Shown here: positions 32,008-39,582 of the stretch, one piece after another
Position numbering within the stretch: the first letter of the stretch is position 1
How the letters are laid out: each line of letters begins with the position of its first letter
Source of the DNA: Dehalococcoidia bacterium
GTDB lineage: Bacteria > Chloroflexota > Dehalococcoidia > UBA2979
NCBI GenBank assembly: GCA_009379925.1
Contig: WHSU01000002.1
Coordinates: 1 to 64,000, forward strand
Direction of reading: 5' to 3'
DNA length: 64,000 nucleotides
Translations under genes and position numbers: made by a program
Notes under the pieces: generated by a model
Told to the model about the DNA's origin: nothing
The model's database searches: none
What the model saw: only the letters and a program-made list of their open reading frames with translations

Positions 32008-32910
32008 ATGCATGTCGCCATGACCGGCAGCTCCGGCCTCGTCGGGACCGCGCTGCGGGAGCGCCTCACCGCCGCGGACCACCAGGTCACGCGGATCGTC
32101 CACGGACGGCAGGGCGAGCCGGGGGTGTCCTGGGACCCGGCGGCCGGGTGGATGCGCGAAGGGCTGTTCGACGGCGCCGACGCCGTGGTCCACCTCGCCG
32201 CCGCGTCCATCGGCGAGAGCCGGTGGACGGAGTCCCGCAAGCGGCTGCTGCGGGAGAGCCGCATCCAGGGCACGCGGCTGCTGGTCGACGGCCTGGCGGC
32301 CATGGACGCTGCCGCGCGGCCTCGCGTGCTGGTGAGCGCCTCGGCGGTCGGGTTCTACGGCGACCGCGGCGACGAGGAGCTGGCGGAGGACGCCCCATCC
32401 GGCGACGGGTTCCTGGCGCAACTCGTGCGGGATTGGGAGGCCGAGGCGCGGCGCGCCGAGGACCTCGGGATGCGCGGCGTGCTGTTGCGCTCGGGCGTCG
32501 TGCTCTCCCCGAAGGCGGGGGCGATCAAGAAGATGCTGCTCCCGTTTCGTCTGGGCGTCGGCGGCACGGTCGCCGGCGGGCAGCAGTGGATCTCATGGAT
32601 CACGCTGCAGGACGAGGTCAGCGTGATCATGCACCTGCTCGACAGCGACCTGTCCGGCGCGGTGAACTCGGCCGCGCCCGCCGTCCGCAGCAAGGAGTTC
32701 ACGGACGCCCTCGGCCGGGCGCTCGGCCGGCCGACCATCTTCCCGATCCCGGGCTTCGCGATGAAGGCGCTGTACGGCCAGATGGGCGACGAGACGCTGC
32801 TCTGGAGCCAGCGCGTGGCGCCTCGGAAGCTGGAGGACCGGGGGTTCCGCTTCGCGCACCCCGAGATCAACGAGGCGATGCGAGCGGTGCTGGGGAAGGA
32901 CGGCGGGTGA
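32008..32910 (+). CDS. TIGR01777/YfcH-family epimerase-like protein
   Basis: A 300-residue extended-SDR protein of the YfcH/SDR39U1 family. The Rossmann motif MTGSSGLVGTAL is at the N-terminus. VVHLAAASIGESRWTESRK, SASAVGFYGDRGDE and the C-terminal domain (NSAAPAVRSKEFTDALGRAL) are all typical. The family is NAD(P)-binding, but its reaction is not established. ATG 32008 follows GGGAG. It overlaps the GTG of the truncated SRPBCC gene by three bases, and these two families are often neighbours. Confidence 0.92.
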   Translation: MHVAMTGSSGLVGTALRERLTAADHQVTRIVHGRQGEPGVSWDPAAGWMREGLFDGADAVVHLAAASIGESRWTESRKRLLRESRIQGTRLLVDGLAAMDAAARPRVLVSASAVGFYGDRGDEELAEDAPSGDGFLAQLVRDWEAEARRAEDLGMRGVLLRSGVVLSPKAGAIKKMLLPFRLGVGGTVAGGQQWISWITLQDEVSVIMHLLDSDLSGAVNSAAPAVRSKEFTDALGRALGRPTIFPIPGFAMKALYGQMGDETLLWSQRVAPRKLEDRGFRFAHPEINEAMRAVLGKDGG

Positions 32911-32967
32911 GCCTCCACCGCATCGAGGCGGTCCAGCAGGTACCCGTGCCGATCGAGGAGGCATGTA
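32907..32967 (+). pseudogene. 5' remnant of a SRPBCC-family gene
   Basis: GTG 32907 overlaps the epimerase stop. It opens a frame reading VSLHRIEAVQQVPVPIEEA, the characteristic N-terminus of SRPBCC proteins found next to YfcH-type genes. After IEEA the reading becomes unrelated Arg-rich sequence, where an intact gene would continue with Trp-Ala/Phe and about 130 more residues. The break coincides with the edge of the lower-GC rhomboid segment, so the rest was probably lost by insertion or recombination. Confidence 0.65.
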
Positions 32968-32995
32968 CTGCCTACTACTTGCGCCGTCCCCGCCG

Positions 32996-33751
32996 TCAGG
33001 CACGACGGTCCGCGCGAAGCGGCGGCCGCATGCACAGAAGCGTCGAAGCGTATCCGACGAGCAACGCGGTTACGTGGAACGCGGGCGTATACGACTTGAG
33101 GTAGAACAGCGCGACGCCCGTCTCCCACAAGGCAAAGACGAGCAACAGCGGCCAGGAGATCCGAGCCCGGCCTGCGAGAGCGCCCATTAGCCCAAAGCAG
33201 CCTGCGCTCCCGCCGTCCCACGTCCGATGCCACGCTTCGTCAAAGAACGCACCAGCCGCCAGCTCAGGATAGAGAGCGTGCAACACCACGCCGGCCACGA
33301 GCGCACCGGCGAACGTCGCTCCGACGAAGATCAGTACCGTGTACCGCGTGCCCTCCCGCAACTCAAAGAGGACGCCGAAGAGGACGAGCAGCACCGTCAC
33401 GTATACGATCTGGACCCGGTCATGGTGGAGGAGTGGCGCGAGCAGCGAGCGGATCGCGTGCGCCCGATTCTCACCGAGGTCCGGGATGTGGAACCTGAAG
33501 CTGTCGATCGTCTCCACGTGGAGCCGAGCGAACTCGGTTCCTGGTTCGACCACCACGAGGAACAAGGCCCATGACACCACCAGGTACGCGAGCGTAAACG
33601 GCGCCATAGACGGCAACCGCGCCCAGCCGCGCCAGTGCCTTCCCGTGCCGTCCGCCCACGGCAGCAACGGCGCGACCAAACGCGCGAGCCGTCCAACATC
33701 TCCAAGGGTGCCTTTGCTTGCTCGCGCCACTTGACGCTCCTGGGCCAACAC
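32996..33751 (-). CDS. Rhomboid-like membrane protein, possibly inactive
   Basis: A 251-residue protein with about six membrane segments and rhomboid layout: an extended N-terminus, an extracytoplasmic loop, then GGSAGCFGLMGALAG in one helix and HVTALLVGY in the last. Active rhomboid proteases have G-x-S-G with a fixed serine and this His. Here the order is G-S-A-G, moving serine by one place, so proteolysis is doubtful. Base composition is clearly less GC-rich than the neighbours, which suggests recent arrival. Start GTG 33751; a later ATG 33607 has no ribosome binding site. Confidence 0.7.
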   Translation of the reverse strand: MLAQERQVARASKGTLGDVGRLARLVAPLLPWADGTGRHWRGWARLPSMAPFTLAYLVVSWALFLVVVEPGTEFARLHVETIDSFRFHIPDLGENRAHAIRSLLAPLLHHDRVQIVYVTVLLVLFGVLFELREGTRYTVLIFVGATFAGALVAGVVLHALYPELAAGAFFDEAWHRTWDGGSAGCFGLMGALAGRARISWPLLLVFALWETGVALFYLKSYTPAFHVTALLVGYASTLLCMRPPLRADRRA

Positions 33752-33856
33752 TCCGGCAGCCCCGCGTCGTACCTGACCTGCTGCCTGGAGGAGATCTTCG
33801 CCCCGGGCGGCGCGTGCTCGGGCAGCGCTTCGGCGCGCCGCCGCACGGCTGAGCCG

Positions 33857-34567
33857 CTACGCGAAGTCGTCGAGGCCCGTGCCAGCGCCCGGAGGGCGGC
33901 TGCCGTCCTTCCGCCGCGTCCCCAGGCGCGTCAGCACCTGCTCGAACGCCTCGTACTCCTGCGCGCCCACGACCGCGTAGCGGTCGTTGAGGATGAATGT
34001 GGGAATGCCGGTCACACCGACCGCGCGGGCCCACTCGACGCCCTGGTCGACCTGCTCGCGGTAGGGCCGCGACTCCAGCACGTCGCGCAGCGCCGCCTCG
34101 TCGTAGCCGGCTTCGACGCCCAGGCGGACGAGCACCTCCGGGTCGCTGAGGTCATCGAAATCGGTGAAGTTGGCGCGGAACAGCGCGCGGTGGAGCGCGG
34201 TCACACGTTCGGGGTCGCCCTGCTCCGACGCGTACTCGGCCAGCTCGAGCGCCAGGTGGGAGTTCGGGGTGAAGGTGCGGCCGCGACGGAACTCGATACC
34301 CTCGCGCTCGCCGCGCTCCTCCAGCGCGCTCTTCGGGCTATCGCTGTTGGTCTGGGGCGTGCGCTGCCGGCCCTCGGCCGGGATGCTCGGGTCGAGCAGG
34401 AAGGGCGCCCACTCGATGTCCACGTCCCACTCGGCGCGAATCCGTTCGACCTCTACGAGGCCGACATAGCACCACGGTCAGATGAAGTCCGAGACAACAG
34501 TGATCTTCGTCGTCTCCGGCTCCGCGGGCGCGGTCTGCTCGGCTTCTTCCGTGCGGTCGGCGTCCAT
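33857..34567 (-). CDS. FrnE/DsbA-like selenoprotein (UPWC active site)
   Basis: A 236-residue thioredoxin-fold oxidoreductase of the DsbA/FrnE/2-hydroxychromene-carboxylate-isomerase group. Codon 30 is UGA (34478-34480), placed so that the active site reads KITVVSDFI-U-PWCYVGLVEVE; relatives have CPWC here. Upstream the frame is coding and starts at ATG 34567 after the strong GAAGGAG. Downstream it continues with the helical insertion and ends LGTRRKDG...DDFA. Without recoding only an N-terminally truncated protein from ATG 34423 could be made. Likely role: disulfide or peroxide chemistry in the cytoplasm, as no signal peptide is seen. The alternative is a TGC-to-TGA nonsense mutation, which the hairpin and the second UGA gene make less likely. 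Confidence 0.9.
34446..34464 (-). promoter_or_regulatory. Candidate bacterial SECIS hairpin for the UPWC gene
   Basis: On the reverse strand TCGGCCTC-GTA-GAGGTCGA makes an 8-bp stem with one G-U pair. The loop begins 21 nt after the UGA and starts with G-U. Spacing and loop agree with SelB-binding hairpins. Confidence 0.75.
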
Positions 34568-34652
34568 CTGCACTCCTTCGCCTCGGGCGCAGTATAGGCC
34601 GCGATGGGTGCTGCTGAGCGGAACGCGCCGTGGACGGGGCGAGGGGACTTGG

Positions 34653-34817
34653 TCAGCCCTCGAAGGTCGGGAGCCGGAGGACCATGGCCGCGACGGCGCC
34701 GACGACCACCACGAGTCCGGCGCGCTGCGTATAGGCGCGGCGCCGCCCCTCGGGCAACGCGAGGCCGAGGATGATCAGCCCTACGCCGACGTACCAGGCA
34801 ACCAGCAGTCCCGCCAT
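34653..34817 (-). CDS. 54-residue two-span membrane protein
   Basis: A short gene between the selenoprotein and the DUF2164 gene. It starts at ATG 34817 after GGAGCGG and encodes two hydrophobic helices, LLVAWYVGVGLIILGLAL and AGLVVVVGAVAAMVLRL, separated by an Arg-rich turn (PEGRRRAYTQR). TATACT at 34851-34846 on the same strand is a good -10 about 28 bases upstream. The two-helix hairpin with a basic turn is typical of small membrane proteins. Function unknown. Confidence 0.6.
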   Translation of the reverse strand: MAGLLVAWYVGVGLIILGLALPEGRRRAYTQRAGLVVVVGAVAAMVLRLPTFEG

Positions 34818-34845
34818 CGCACCGCTCCGGATCCGGCCGTCCGGC

Positions 34846-34872
34846 AGTATAGAGGCGATGCTGCGCTAGCAT
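34846..34872. promoter_or_regulatory. Divergent -10 pair
   Basis: TATACT on the reverse strand (34851-34846) serves the 54-residue protein, and TAGCAT on the forward strand (34867-34872) serves the DUF2164 gene. The two are separated by 15 bases. Confidence 0.45.
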
Positions 34873-34906
34873 CCCGGAGAGAGGCGATGCCTGCGAGGGG
34901 GCGCCG

Positions 34907-35170
34907 ATGGGACCGGGACTGACCAAGGACGAGCAGGAGTGGGCCATCCGGCGGCTATGCGACTACTTCGAGCGGGAGCGCGGCGACGAGCTGAACGAAC
35001 TGGGCGCCGCGCTGCTCCTCGATTTCCTCACGGAGCAACTGGGACCGCTGTACTACAACCGCGCCATCCGAGACGCCCAAGCACTGGCCCAGCGCGCCTC
35101 GGTCGGCCTGGAAGAAGACCTGGAGGTCGCGAAGCAGATTCTCCCCGGCCGCGAAGAAGGGCAACGCTAG
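34907..35170 (+). CDS. DUF2164-family protein
   Basis: An 87-residue soluble protein matching DUF2164 in outline. An N-terminal helix (LTKDEQEWAIRRLCDYFERE) leads into GDELNELGAALLLDFLTEQLGPLYYNRAIRDAQALA, with the family's Leu-Leu-Asp-Phe and Tyr-Asn pattern. A short acidic C-terminus is added. Family function is unknown. ATG 34907 follows GAGGGGGCGCC. Composition and codon use match the neighbours. Confidence 0.85.
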   Translation: MGPGLTKDEQEWAIRRLCDYFERERGDELNELGAALLLDFLTEQLGPLYYNRAIRDAQALAQRASVGLEEDLEVAKQILPGREEGQR

Positions 35171-35210
35171 GCTCGCAGCCTGCGACCTTTCCCCTTCGTC
35201 GTGGGATTTC

Positions 35211-35299
35211 CGTTCGTGGGGAAGCCTCCTCCCGTTCGTTGTGAGCCTCCCCTCCGCTCGTGGTGAGCCTCCCTCCCGTTCGTGGTGAGCTTGTCGAAC
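35211..35299. repeat. Four-unit 22-bp imperfect tandem repeat
   Basis: Units start at 35211, 35233, 35255 and 35277, exactly 22 bases apart. Each begins CG(T/C)TCGT(G/T)G(T/G)G(A/G)AGC and ends in a C-rich CCTCC tract. The last unit ends TTGTCGAACC, so its start and end (GTTCG...CGAAC) can pair. It is non-coding and lies between the DUF2164 gene and the promoter of the enoyl-CoA hydratase gene. Confidence 0.8.
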
Positions 35300-35348
35300 C
35301 ACCCTCCCACCCCTGGCGCGTCCCCGCGAGGCGCCTCGACGGCCTGCG

Positions 35349-35354
35349 TATACT
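35349..35354 (+). promoter_or_regulatory. -10 element of the enoyl-CoA hydratase/hydrolase operon
   Basis: TATACT, 39 bases before ATG 35394, with ribosome binding site GAGGGGG in between. Confidence 0.5.
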
Positions 35355-35393
35355 CGCGGCGCATGGACGGACGCACGCCGTGAGGGGGCACCA

Positions 35394-36281
35394 ATGGCCG
35401 AGCGCACTTACGAGAACCTGCTGATCGACCGCGTCGGGACGGACGGCCGGATCGCCCGCGTCACCCTGAACCGTCCGGAGAAGATGAACGCGCTCTCGCA
35501 GGAGCTGCTGTTCGAGTTCCGCGACGCACTGGAGGACCTGGAAGCGGACCACGACGCCCGGGTGGTCATCGTGCGTGGTGCCGGGCGCACCTTCAGTGCG
35601 GGCTACGACCTGACGCCCGCGCAGCAGACCGGCGAGGACGCCATCGTGCGTCAGTTCAAGCAGCGCGACGACCAGGGGAGGCGGTTGTGGCCGGGCGTGC
35701 GCGCCGGCATGCAGCGGATCACCAACATCCATATGTACTTCTGGAACATGCAGAAGGTCACGATCGCGCAGGTCCACGGCTACGCCATCGCGGGCGGCTG
35801 CGAGCTATCGATGATGGCCGACCTCGTGACCTGCGCCGACGACGCGAAGTTCGGCCACCCGGGACTCCGGTTCGCCGGCACGCGCACCTCGATGATCCTG
35901 CCGCTGCTGATCGGCATGCGGAAGGCGAAGGAGCTGTTCTACACCGGCGACAACATCAGCGGGGAGGAGGCGGTGCGCGTCGGCCTGGCGAACTGGTCAT
36001 CGCCGGTGGAGGAACTCGAGGACCGCACGATCGCCTTCGCGGACCGCATCGCGATCCTGCCGGCGGACCACCTGGCGATGCTGAAGGTCCACATGAACCG
36101 CTTCCACGAGAACATGGGCATCTACTCCTCAGTGCACTCCAGCACGGACCTGGACGCGGCAGGCGGGTTCACCTCGCAGGCGTACCAGTGGCAGGACAAG
36201 ATGCGGGATGGCGGGCTGAAGGAGGCGCTGGCCTGGCGCGACGGCCCGTACCAGGACTACCGCTCCGCCACCGACCGATAG
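35394..36281 (+). CDS. Enoyl-CoA hydratase/isomerase family protein
   Basis: A 295-residue crotonase-fold enzyme. It has VTLNRPEKMNALSQEL near the N-terminus and the two oxyanion-hole segments: FSAGYDLTP and VHGYAIAGGCELSMMADL, with FGHPGLRF following. The usual catalytic glutamates are partly replaced, so hydration, isomerisation or thioester hydrolysis are all possible. The C-terminal helical part carries several Phe/Tyr and mediates trimerisation in relatives. The hydrolase gene starts 25 bases later, making an operon. Confidence 0.92.
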   Translation: MAERTYENLLIDRVGTDGRIARVTLNRPEKMNALSQELLFEFRDALEDLEADHDARVVIVRGAGRTFSAGYDLTPAQQTGEDAIVRQFKQRDDQGRRLWPGVRAGMQRITNIHMYFWNMQKVTIAQVHGYAIAGGCELSMMADLVTCADDAKFGHPGLRFAGTRTSMILPLLIGMRKAKELFYTGDNISGEEAVRVGLANWSSPVEELEDRTIAFADRIAILPADHLAMLKVHMNRFHENMGIYSSVHSSTDLDAAGGFTSQAYQWQDKMRDGGLKEALAWRDGPYQDYRSATDR

Positions 36282-36306
36282 TCCACTCCAGACCGAGGAG
36301 CCCCCC

Positions 36307-37434
36307 ATGACCTCGACCGCTATCGAAGTCCACGGCCACTGCGACCCGCGCTTCGAGGCGGTGCGCGAGGTCTTCGCGGCCAACTTCGAAGAGTTTCCGG
36401 AGGTGGGCGCCTCGGTCGCCGTCACCCTCGACGGGGAGGCCGTCGTCGACCTGTGGGCGGGCTACGCGGACCGCGAGCGCACGCGGCCCTGGGAGCAGGA
36501 CACCGTCGTCAACGTCTTCTCCACCACGAAGGGGGTGACGGCCCTGGCGGCGCACATGCTGGCCGACCGCGGCGAGCTCGACTTCGAGGCCCTGGTCGCA
36601 CAGTACTGGCCGGAGTTCGCGCAGCACGGCAAGGAGTCGATGCCGGTGCGCTACCTGATGACGCATCAGGCCGGGCTCCGAGCCTTCGGTGGCGGTATCG
36701 CCGTTGCGCTCGACTGGGACGCCGCCTGCGCCGACCTGGCCGCACAGACACCGACCTGGGAGCCTGGCACGCAGATGGGCTACCACGCCGTGACCTTCGG
36801 GCACCTCGTTGGCGAGGTGGTCCGCCGCATCGATGGCCGCACGGTGGGCCAGTTCGTCCGCGACGAGGTCGCCGGGCCGCTGGGCGTGGACTTCCTGCTT
36901 GGCTTCGGGCCAGAGGAGGACCGTCGCGTGGCCGACCAGCTGGCCGACACGCGGGGCCAGGCATCCGGACGCGCCTCGGCGGTGGCCGGCATCGACTGGA
37001 ACGCGCGCGAGACACGGGCGGCCGAGATCCCCGCCGCGAACGGCCACACGAACGCTCGGGCGCTCGCCCGCATCTACGGCGCGCTGGCGCGTGGCGGCGA
37101 AGTGGACGGCGTGCGCCTGCTGTCGCCGGAGGCGTGCAAGCGCGCCGCCGTGGAGCAGTCCGGCGGCCACGACGTGACGCTGAACGCCGTCGCACACCGC
37201 ACCCTGGGCTTCATGCTCCCCTTCGCCGAGTTCGGCGACGTGCGGCCGGAGGGCTCGTGGGGCCACGCCGGGGCGGGCGGGTCCCAGGGCTTCGCGGACC
37301 CGGCGCGCCGCCTGGGCTTCGGCTACGCGATGAACCAGGCGCTGACGCCACAACCCGGAGAGACGCGCCCACCGACCGGCGGCATGGACCCTCGAGGTCA
37401 ACGGCTGGTTGCGGCGCTCTACGGCTGCTTCTGA
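36307..37434 (+). CDS. Serine hydrolase of the beta-lactamase/EstB type
   Basis: A 375-residue penicillin-binding-protein-like serine hydrolase (beta-lactamase superfamily, EstB-type esterase). The catalytic Ser-x-x-Lys is STTK in [12 protein letters not shown] near residue 75, the Tyr motif is in [14 protein letters not shown], and the third motif is [10 protein letters not shown]. No signal peptide, so probably an intracellular esterase or amidase rather than a true beta-lactamase. It is in an operon with the enoyl-CoA hydratase. Its last 29 bases and the 26 beyond are repeated 995 bases downstream. Confidence 0.92.
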   Translation: MTSTAIEVHGHCDPRFEAVREVFAANFEEFPEVGASVAVTLDGEAVVDLWAGYADRERTRPWEQDTVVNVFSTTKGVTALAAHMLADRGELDFEALVAQYWPEFAQHGKESMPVRYLMTHQAGLRAFGGGIAVALDWDAACADLAAQTPTWEPGTQMGYHAVTFGHLVGEVVRRIDGRTVGQFVRDEVAGPLGVDFLLGFGPEEDRRVADQLADTRGQASGRASAVAGIDWNARETRAAEIPAANGHTNARALARIYGALARGGEVDGVRLLSPEACKRAAVEQSGGHDVTLNAVAHRTLGFMLPFAEFGDVRPEGSWGHAGAGGSQGFADPARRLGFGYAMNQALTPQPGETRPPTGGMDPRGQRLVAALYGCF

Positions 37435-37460
37435 GCCTCAACAGCCCACGACGGCGGACC
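37406..37460. repeat. 55-bp direct repeat, copy A
   Basis: This sequence covers the end of the serine hydrolase gene (VAALYGCF and stop) plus following bases. It recurs at 38401-38455 with only two differences. Confidence 0.93.
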
Positions 37461-37464
37461 GGGG

Positions 37465-37590
37465 CCTGCTGGACTTCGACGCGCCCGTGGCTCAGTACTG
37501 GCCGGAGTTCGCGCAGGCGGGCAAGGAGCGCCTGCCGGTGCGTTACCTGCTGGCGCACCAGGCGGGACTTCGGTGCGCGCCGAGGTGGTC
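37465..37590 (+). pseudogene. Internal fragment of a second serine hydrolase gene
   Basis: One frame reads [38 protein letters not shown], clearly homologous to residues of the intact hydrolase upstream ([38 protein letters not shown]). It has no start region, and after GLR the resemblance ends. With the copied gene tail at 38401-38430, it shows that a tandem duplicate once existed and that its middle was replaced by the segment carrying the HIT gene. Confidence 0.85.
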
Positions 37591-37775
37591 TGGGTCGAAG
37601 GGCCGCGCACCGAGGCGTAGGACGAACTGTGGGGCCAACTGCTGCACGTGGCGCTCGAGACCTGCGTCGACTGCGCGCACCGAGCCGAGCCCCCCACCGC
37701 CTGGCGGCAAGCAGATCAGGAGGACCTACGTGATGCGAGCCGCGCGCCGAGGTTGACGCGCATACTCTCGGCGCC
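37591..37775. other. Junction region before the HIT gene
   Basis: No gene is supported here. One frame ([14 protein letters not shown], stop, [13 protein letters not shown]) could be a scrap of another decayed gene but is not recognisable. The region ends with CATACT at 37761-37766, only 9 bases before the HIT ATG, implying a leaderless or nearly leaderless message. Confidence 0.4.
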
Positions 37776-38219
37776 ATGGGGCTTGAGCTTCCCGAGTTCG
37801 ATCCTTGTCCATTCTGCGACAACATCGCGGGACGTCCGAGTTCGTCAGGAACAGTGTGCGCGCCCATTGCGGAGACGGATCAGACGTTCGCCTTCGTGGT
37901 TCCGCGAGCGATCAGTCGGGGCCACTCGTTGGTGATCCCGAAGCGGCATTCGCCAACGTTGTTCGATCTGACCGACGACGAGGCTGTGGCTCTGATCAGC
38001 GCGTCGAGGCGCTTGGCCGGCGCGTTGATGGCGGCATTTGAACCTGATGGCCTCACTCTCGTGCAGAACAACGGCCTGGCGAGCGAGCAGAGCGTTCCAC
38101 ACCTGCACTTCCACCTGATACCTCGCTGGCACGGGCAGAGCCGCTTTGATCCGCCGGGCGACCGACTCCCCTTGGAGGAGCGGGTCGAGCTGGCCGACCT
38201 CATCCAGCAACATCTCTAG
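37776..38219 (+). CDS. HIT-family hydrolase
   Basis: A 147-residue histidine-triad protein. Cys-x-x-Cys zinc-type residues are in DPCPFCDNIAG, and the triad motif is HLHFHLIPR. This fits the Hint/HinT-like branch that hydrolyses nucleoside phosphoramidates and AMP conjugates. It is less GC-rich than its surroundings and sits inside the remains of the duplicated serine hydrolase, suggesting that it arrived with the rearrangement. ATG 37776 lies 9 bases after CATACT, so the transcript may be leaderless. Confidence 0.92.
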   Translation: MGLELPEFDPCPFCDNIAGRPSSSGTVCAPIAETDQTFAFVVPRAISRGHSLVIPKRHSPTLFDLTDDEAVALISASRRLAGALMAAFEPDGLTLVQNNGLASEQSVPHLHFHLIPRWHGQSRFDPPGDRLPLEERVELADLIQQHL

Positions 38220-38400
38220 TCGCGTCAGCCGCACTCGTAGTTCGACTCTCTGGCGAGGACAGACGTGCGCCCCACCGACACCTCGCTGCCACGCTGGTGC
38301 GTCGAACCCGGCGTATCGCAAGTGTCCAAGCGGGAACGGAAACGCATGGCAAGAGTTGAATCAGTTCGCACATCGGGCTACTTCCCCACCCCGCCCGAGG

Positions 38401-38455
38401 TGGTTGCGGCGCTCTACGGCTGCTTCTGAGCCTCAACAGCCCGCGACGGTGGACC
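38401..38455. repeat. 55-bp direct repeat, copy B
   Basis: It matches 37406-37460 at 53 of 55 positions and encodes the same VAALYGCF-stop end, without the rest of the gene. Confidence 0.93.
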
Positions 38456-38508
38456 AGGGACCGATGCCAGGTGACATCGGTGCATCGCGGTGCGGTCGCG
38501 CCACCGCC

Positions 38509-38514
38509 TATACT
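38509..38514 (+). promoter_or_regulatory. -10 element of the ku gene
   Basis: TATACT followed by CG, identical in context (CTATACTCG / GTATACTCG) to the element before the enoyl-CoA hydratase gene. Confidence 0.5.
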
Positions 38515-38569
38515 CGATGGCCCGGGTACCGCCGTCCGAGGCGGCGGCCGGTGACGATGAGGAGGGCAT

Positions 38570-39478
38570 ATGCCCCGAGCAATCTGGCGCGGCGCGATCT
38601 CCTTCGGGATGGTCTCGATCCCCGTCAAGCTCTACACCGCTACCGAGTCGAAGGACGTGTCCTTCCGCCAGCTGCACCGCGATGACCTCGCGCGGGTGCG
38701 CCAGCTCCGCTGGTGTCCCGTGGAGGACCGCGAGGTGGCCTACGACGAGCTGGTGAAGGGCTACGAGTACGCAAAGGACCAGTACGTCGTCCTGGACGAC
38801 GAGGACTTCGAGGACCTGCCCGTCCCCTCGAAACACACGATCTCGCTGACGGCCTTCGTGCAGGCGGAGGAGATCGACCCGATCTACTACGACAAGCCCT
38901 ACTACCTCGACCCGGACGAGGCGGGGGTGAAGCCCTTCGCGCTGCTGCTCAAGGCGCTGGAGGAGAAGCAGCTGGTGGCCATCGGCAAGGTGGCGATCCG
39001 CAACAAGGAGAACCTCTGTGCCCTGCGCGCCAGCGACGGCGGCATCGTCATGGAGACGCTCCTGTACCCCGACGAGATCCGCAAGCCGGAGGTGGCGGAC
39101 GTCTCCGAGGTGACGGTCTCCGAGCAAGAGCTGAAGATGGCGTTCTCGCTCATCGAAATGCTCGAGGAGTCCTTCGACCCCGCGCAGTACCAGGACGGGT
39201 ATCGCGAGGCGCTGCTGGCGCGCATCACCGCGAAGCTCGAGGGCGGCGAGGTCATCCACGACGAGGCGGTCGCGCCGTCCGCGCAGCCGGTGGACCTGAT
39301 GGCGGCCCTGAAGGCGAGCATCGAAGCCACCAAGACACGCAAGTCCGGCGAGGGCACCGAGGCGGAAGCGAAGGCGGAAGGGCCCGCCGCCGTGGAAGGC
39401 GATGTCTCGGACGGGGACGACGAGCCGAAGAAGAAGCCGGCACGGCCCCGCAAGAAGGCGAAAGCCGCGTCCTCGTAG
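38570..39478 (+). CDS. ku: Ku DNA end-binding protein
   Basis: A 302-residue bacterial Ku. It begins MPRAIWRGAISFGMVSIPVKLYTA, the standard N-terminus, and continues with the beta-barrel ring core (HTISLTAFVQAEEIDPIYYDKPYYL) and SEQELKMAFSLIEML. The C-terminus is a Lys/Ala-rich flexible tail (AEAKAEGPAAVEG, KKKPARPRKKAKA). Ku homodimers thread onto broken DNA ends and recruit LigD for non-homologous end joining. ligD follows after a hairpin, on the same strand. Confidence 0.96.
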   Translation: MPRAIWRGAISFGMVSIPVKLYTATESKDVSFRQLHRDDLARVRQLRWCPVEDREVAYDELVKGYEYAKDQYVVLDDEDFEDLPVPSKHTISLTAFVQAEEIDPIYYDKPYYLDPDEAGVKPFALLLKALEEKQLVAIGKVAIRNKENLCALRASDGGIVMETLLYPDEIRKPEVADVSEVTVSEQELKMAFSLIEMLEESFDPAQYQDGYREALLARITAKLEGGEVIHDEAVAPSAQPVDLMAALKASIEATKTRKSGEGTEAEAKAEGPAAVEGDVSDGDDEPKKKPARPRKKAKAASS

Positions 39479-39505
39479 CCGCCAGCCACGGCGAGCCACA
39501 ACAGC

Positions 39506-39528
39506 GGGGCGGGCCTGAGGCCCGCCCC
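39506..39528 (+). terminator. Hairpin between ku and ligD
   Basis: GGGGCGGGCC-TGA-GGCCCGCCCC, a perfect 10-bp stem without a U-tract. It may be an attenuator or processing site rather than a full terminator. Confidence 0.5.
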
Positions 39529-39582
39529 ACGTCCAATCCACGACACCGTCGATCTGCGACACTATGCGTCGAGGAGTCACGC

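Larger units (their letters stand above)
38220..38569. other. Intergenic region with hydrolase-tail repeat and Ku promoter
   Basis: No intact gene. 38401-38455 is copy B of the 55-base repeat, the tail of the lost second hydrolase. TATACT at 38509-38514 is a good -10 about 55 bases before the Ku start. The sequence between the HIT stop and the repeat shows no reading frame of merit. Confidence 0.6.

Noticed and set aside
38713-39582. 870-base N-terminal extension of ligD
   Set aside because: It overlaps ku in another frame. LigD homology and a ribosome binding site begin at ATG 39583.
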